From Colwellia sp. (lineage in GTDB: Bacteria; Pseudomonadota; Gammaproteobacteria; Enterobacterales; Alteromonadaceae): DNA of 64,000 bases. Shown one piece after another: positions 63,060-64,000 of this stretch; position 1 is the first letter of the stretch, and each line of letters starts with the position of its first letter. The stretch spans positions 62,247 through 126,246 of the forward strand of contig NVWU01000005.1 of assembly GCA_002733765.1 (NCBI GenBank), read 5' to 3'. Below the pieces are notes generated by a model. It saw only the letters and a list, made by a program, of their open reading frames with translations. It was not told where the DNA came from and did no database searches. The translations under genes were made by a program, and so were the position numbers.

Positions 63060-63632
63060 TTAATCCTTATTGACTAACTTATTGGGGAAAAGGTGATCAA
63101 TTAGCAACATTAATGCCGCAATACTGCGTGCCTCTTTAAAATCAGGTTGTTGTAATAAGTTTTTATAATCTTTAATTACCCAAGGAACTACCTCTAACTC
63201 CTCAGGTTCATCACCTTCTAATTGTGCAGAATATAAAGCTCTAGCGATAAATATATCCATTTTTGCATTAAAAAACGCAGGTGCCATCATCACCTGAGAA
63301 AGGTGGATGAGTTGTTCGCTGCCATACGATATTTCTTCTTTTAACTCTCTATTTGCTGCTTGTTCTGGACTTTCTCCAGCATCGATCAAACCTTTTGGAA
63401 AGCCAAGTTCATAACTGTGAGTACCCGCGCAATATTCTCGCACTAACAATAACGTTTCATCATCAAGCATAGGTACCATCATCACCGCACCACTCCCTGA
63501 ACCAAGCATACGTTCATAATAACGTTGCTCGCCATTGCTAAAGGTTAAATCAAGCTGCTCTACCGTAAATAAACGACTTTTAGCTACCTGTTTTTGACCA
63601 TTAATTTTTGGTAATTGATTATTCCCAGTCAT
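63060..63632 (-). CDS. nudE: ADP-sugar/NADH Nudix hydrolase NudE
   Basis: A 190-residue Nudix enzyme that splits ADP-ribose, NADH and Ap(n)A-type compounds. The Nudix box is GLIDAGESPEQAANRELKEE followed by ISYG, where the usual glycine after EE-x is serine. The rest, such as LGFPKGL and MMAPAFFNAKMDIFIAR, fits NudE. It is translated with cysQ and is divergent from yrfG, as in E. coli (nudE-yrfG). Confidence 0.93.
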   Translation of the reverse strand: MTGNNQLPKINGQKQVAKSRLFTVEQLDLTFSNGEQRYYERMLGSGSGAVMMVPMLDDETLLLVREYCAGTHSYELGFPKGLIDAGESPEQAANRELKEEISYGSEQLIHLSQVMMAPAFFNAKMDIFIARALYSAQLEGDEPEELEVVPWVIKDYKNLLQQPDFKEARSIAALMLLIDHLFPNKLVNKD

Positions 63633-63709
63633 AAGCTTTTAAGATTAATTATTAATTCATTTGATTATAGTTATAATGACACGATAAACATCAATTATGG
63701 AACCTCTAA

Positions 63710-64000
63710 ATGCTCAATTGGTCAGAAATTTCTACTGTTTTACTCGATATGGATGGAACAATATTAGATTTACACTTTGATAACCATTTCTGGTTAGAGC
63801 ACTTTCCGAGGCGCTACAGTGAAAAACATGGCATTAGCGTTGAAGAAGCTAAGCAAAAATTCATTGGCCATTATCAAGAGCTCACCGGAACGATTGAATG
63901 GTATTGTTTAGATTATTGGACTGAGTTTACCCAAATGCCAATTTCACTAATAAAGCGTGAAGTACAACATTTAATTCAATTACGTGAAGATGCAGATGAA
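63710..64000 (+). CDS. yrfG: GMP/IMP nucleotidase YrfG, 5' part only
   Basis: The first 97 residues of a HAD-type nucleotidase, open to the right edge. The HAD motif I is VLLDMDGTILDLHFDN, followed by HFWLEHFP and IEWYCLDYWTEF, which match YrfG of E. coli (DVDTVLLDMDGTLLDL). It frees the nucleoside from GMP and IMP. It is divergent from nudE with 77 bases between. Confidence 0.93.
   Translation, partial: MLNWSEISTVLLDMDGTILDLHFDNHFWLEHFPRRYSEKHGISVEEAKQKFIGHYQELTGTIEWYCLDYWTEFTQMPISLIKREVQHLIQLREDADE

Noticed and set aside
1-64000. CRISPR arrays, tRNA or rRNA genes, intact insertion sequences, prophage
   Set aside because: No regular spaced repeats, cloverleaf with CCA-like end, rRNA segments or transposase and integrase frames were found in the gaps.

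Overview
The window is AT-rich chromosomal DNA from a marine gammaproteobacterium of the order Alteromonadales, most like the Colwellia/Thalassotalea group. The argument rests on the arginine cluster with an argininosuccinate lyase fused to an acetyltransferase domain, partial E. coli-like synteny (fkpA-slyX, yheV, yheS, yheU, nudE-yrfG), many TonB-type genes and Fur boxes of the gammaproteobacterial type. No rRNA, tRNA, CRISPR array or intact insertion sequence was found. Most genes are ordinary housekeeping genes; the accessory interest lies between 24.8 and 41.4 kb.

Layout. 1-5 kb: the 5' end of rplN behind its own promoter, an outer membrane beta-barrel gene, efp and, divergently, its modifying enzyme epmB, then an MscS-type channel. 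5.4-14 kb: an envelope lipoprotein, an OmpA-like protein, the oxyR/ahpC/ahpF peroxide-defence locus, and a four-gene lipoprotein operon (CsgG, a PEGA-like protein, DUF4810, DUF799). 14-15.1 kb: a degraded, probably acquired patch with an orphan AbrB/MazE-type gene. 15.1-24.2 kb: the arginine operon argC-B-F-G-H(A)-argA, read leftwards, with argE divergent across a pair of ARG boxes.

24.8-41.4 kb is an iron-starvation island. Three Fur-box regions precede three transcription units: (i) pseudoazurin, two small proteins of unknown role, nickel superoxide dismutase and its maturation protease; (ii) a TonB receptor, a HmuY lipoprotein, an ExbB-like protein, DUF2149 and a large CobN-like chelatase, which together match the Bacteroidetes HmuRYUVS haem uptake and dechelation system; (iii) a NitT/TauT-type ABC importer, a small CopD-like membrane protein and a second TonB receptor of unknown substrate. 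A Crp/Fnr-family regulator lies between (ii) and (iii). Read together, the island would swap an iron SOD for a nickel SOD, scavenge haem and import another nutrient when iron is short; this is an inference.

41.5-48.5 kb: a GST/DUF1624/degenerate-HD operon, metB and metJ around MetJ boxes, hemE, and a possible small RNA with an AAAAAT repeat. 48.5-64 kb: a thioesterase, S1/P1 nuclease, glycosyltransferase, fkpA, a WD40 lipoprotein, slyX, an inserted CDP-alcohol module, yheV, yheS, a Sel1 protein, an aldehyde dehydrogenase with a TetR regulator, yheU, cysQ, nudE and the 5' part of yrfG. A family of short elements with inverted ends (MITE-like) occurs at least four times across the window.
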